Shown one piece after another: positions 63,832 through 64,000 of a stretch of DNA of 64,000 nt. This DNA is from Dromaius novaehollandiae (Eukaryota; Chordata; Aves; Casuariiformes; Dromaiidae): positions 139,644,721 to 139,708,720 of the forward strand of contig NC_088098.1 in assembly GCF_036370855.1 (NCBI RefSeq). The letters are read 5' to 3'. Both the position numbers and the translations under genes were made by a program. The notes beneath the pieces were generated by a model that was not told the DNA's origin, did not search any database, and saw only the letters and a list, made by a program, of their open reading frames with translations. Every line of letters starts with the position of its first letter. The first letter of the stretch is position 1.

Positions 63832-64000
63832 AAAAAAGTTATTACAGCTGGTGCCCAGTCATGTGATTTTCATGGATTCCGCAATCATAAAGCAAGAATT
63901 GTGCTGCACAAACACTGTTAAAATGCTGGCGTAGGTGTATTATTCACATGCTTTTGTGACTAGGGTTCAGCAATGCTGGATGGAAATCATTTTACTTGTA

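Larger units (their letters stand above)
47500..64000 (-). other. SHROOM2: SHROOM2 long intron (continues past the window)
   Basis: At least 16.5 kb. I found no further SHROOM2 exon on the minus strand: no open frame with PDZ or ASD1 text and none of the large central exon. A small exon could have escaped. The stretch contains an eroded CR1 (58800-59936), several A/T-tracts and AAAT or AAAAC microsatellites, and a perfect hairpin at 58559-58584. A short GC-rich patch lies at 55715-55735. Confidence 0.75.

Noticed and set aside
1-64000. CRISPR arrays, tRNA or rRNA genes, prokaryotic operons
   Set aside because: No regularly spaced repeats, no cloverleaf or rRNA text, and all supported genes are spliced vertebrate genes.

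Overview
The window is eukaryotic, from a vertebrate and most likely a sauropsid (bird, or possibly crocodilian or turtle). The coding exons have canonical GT-AG introns. The only recognisable transposons are eroded CR1-type LINEs, with no L1, Alu or B-type SINEs seen. Repeat density is low and the DNA is AT-rich and non-coding. The gene pair SHROOM2-CLDN34, on one strand and in the order known from human Xp22.2, fixes the locus. The choice of bird over other sauropsids is inference.

Layout, left to right; both genes lie on the minus strand. (1) 1-2014: nothing recognised. (2) 2015-2661: a broken second copy of claudin-34, with stops and frameshifts. (3) 2662-8772: spacer with an old CR1 3' fragment. 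(4) 8773-9417: an intact single-exon 214-residue CLDN34. (5) 9485-27949: an 18 kb spacer with no convincing gene. It holds a pair of about 170 bp direct repeats (12.5 and 13.5 kb), a minus-strand coding-like module that may recur at 8.0, 12.9 and 14.2 kb, and an imperfect palindromic repeat at 18.9 kb. (6) 27950-47499: the 3' end of SHROOM2, with five coding exons giving the last 674 residues including the whole ASD2 domain, then a 2.6 kb 3' UTR and a good poly(A) site. (7) 47500-64000: the start of a long SHROOM2 intron, with an eroded CR1 on the plus strand at 58.8-59.9 kb. The PDZ, ASD1 and other N-terminal SHROOM2 exons lie beyond the right edge.

SHROOM2 couples Rho kinase to cortical actin and apical contraction in epithelia and endothelia. 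CLDN34 is a divergent tetraspan claudin. They are neighbours by conserved synteny; nothing here shows that they work in one pathway. I found no evidence of an exotic undescribed system. The most distinctive features are the decayed claudin-34 duplicate and the unexplained duplicated modules upstream of CLDN34.
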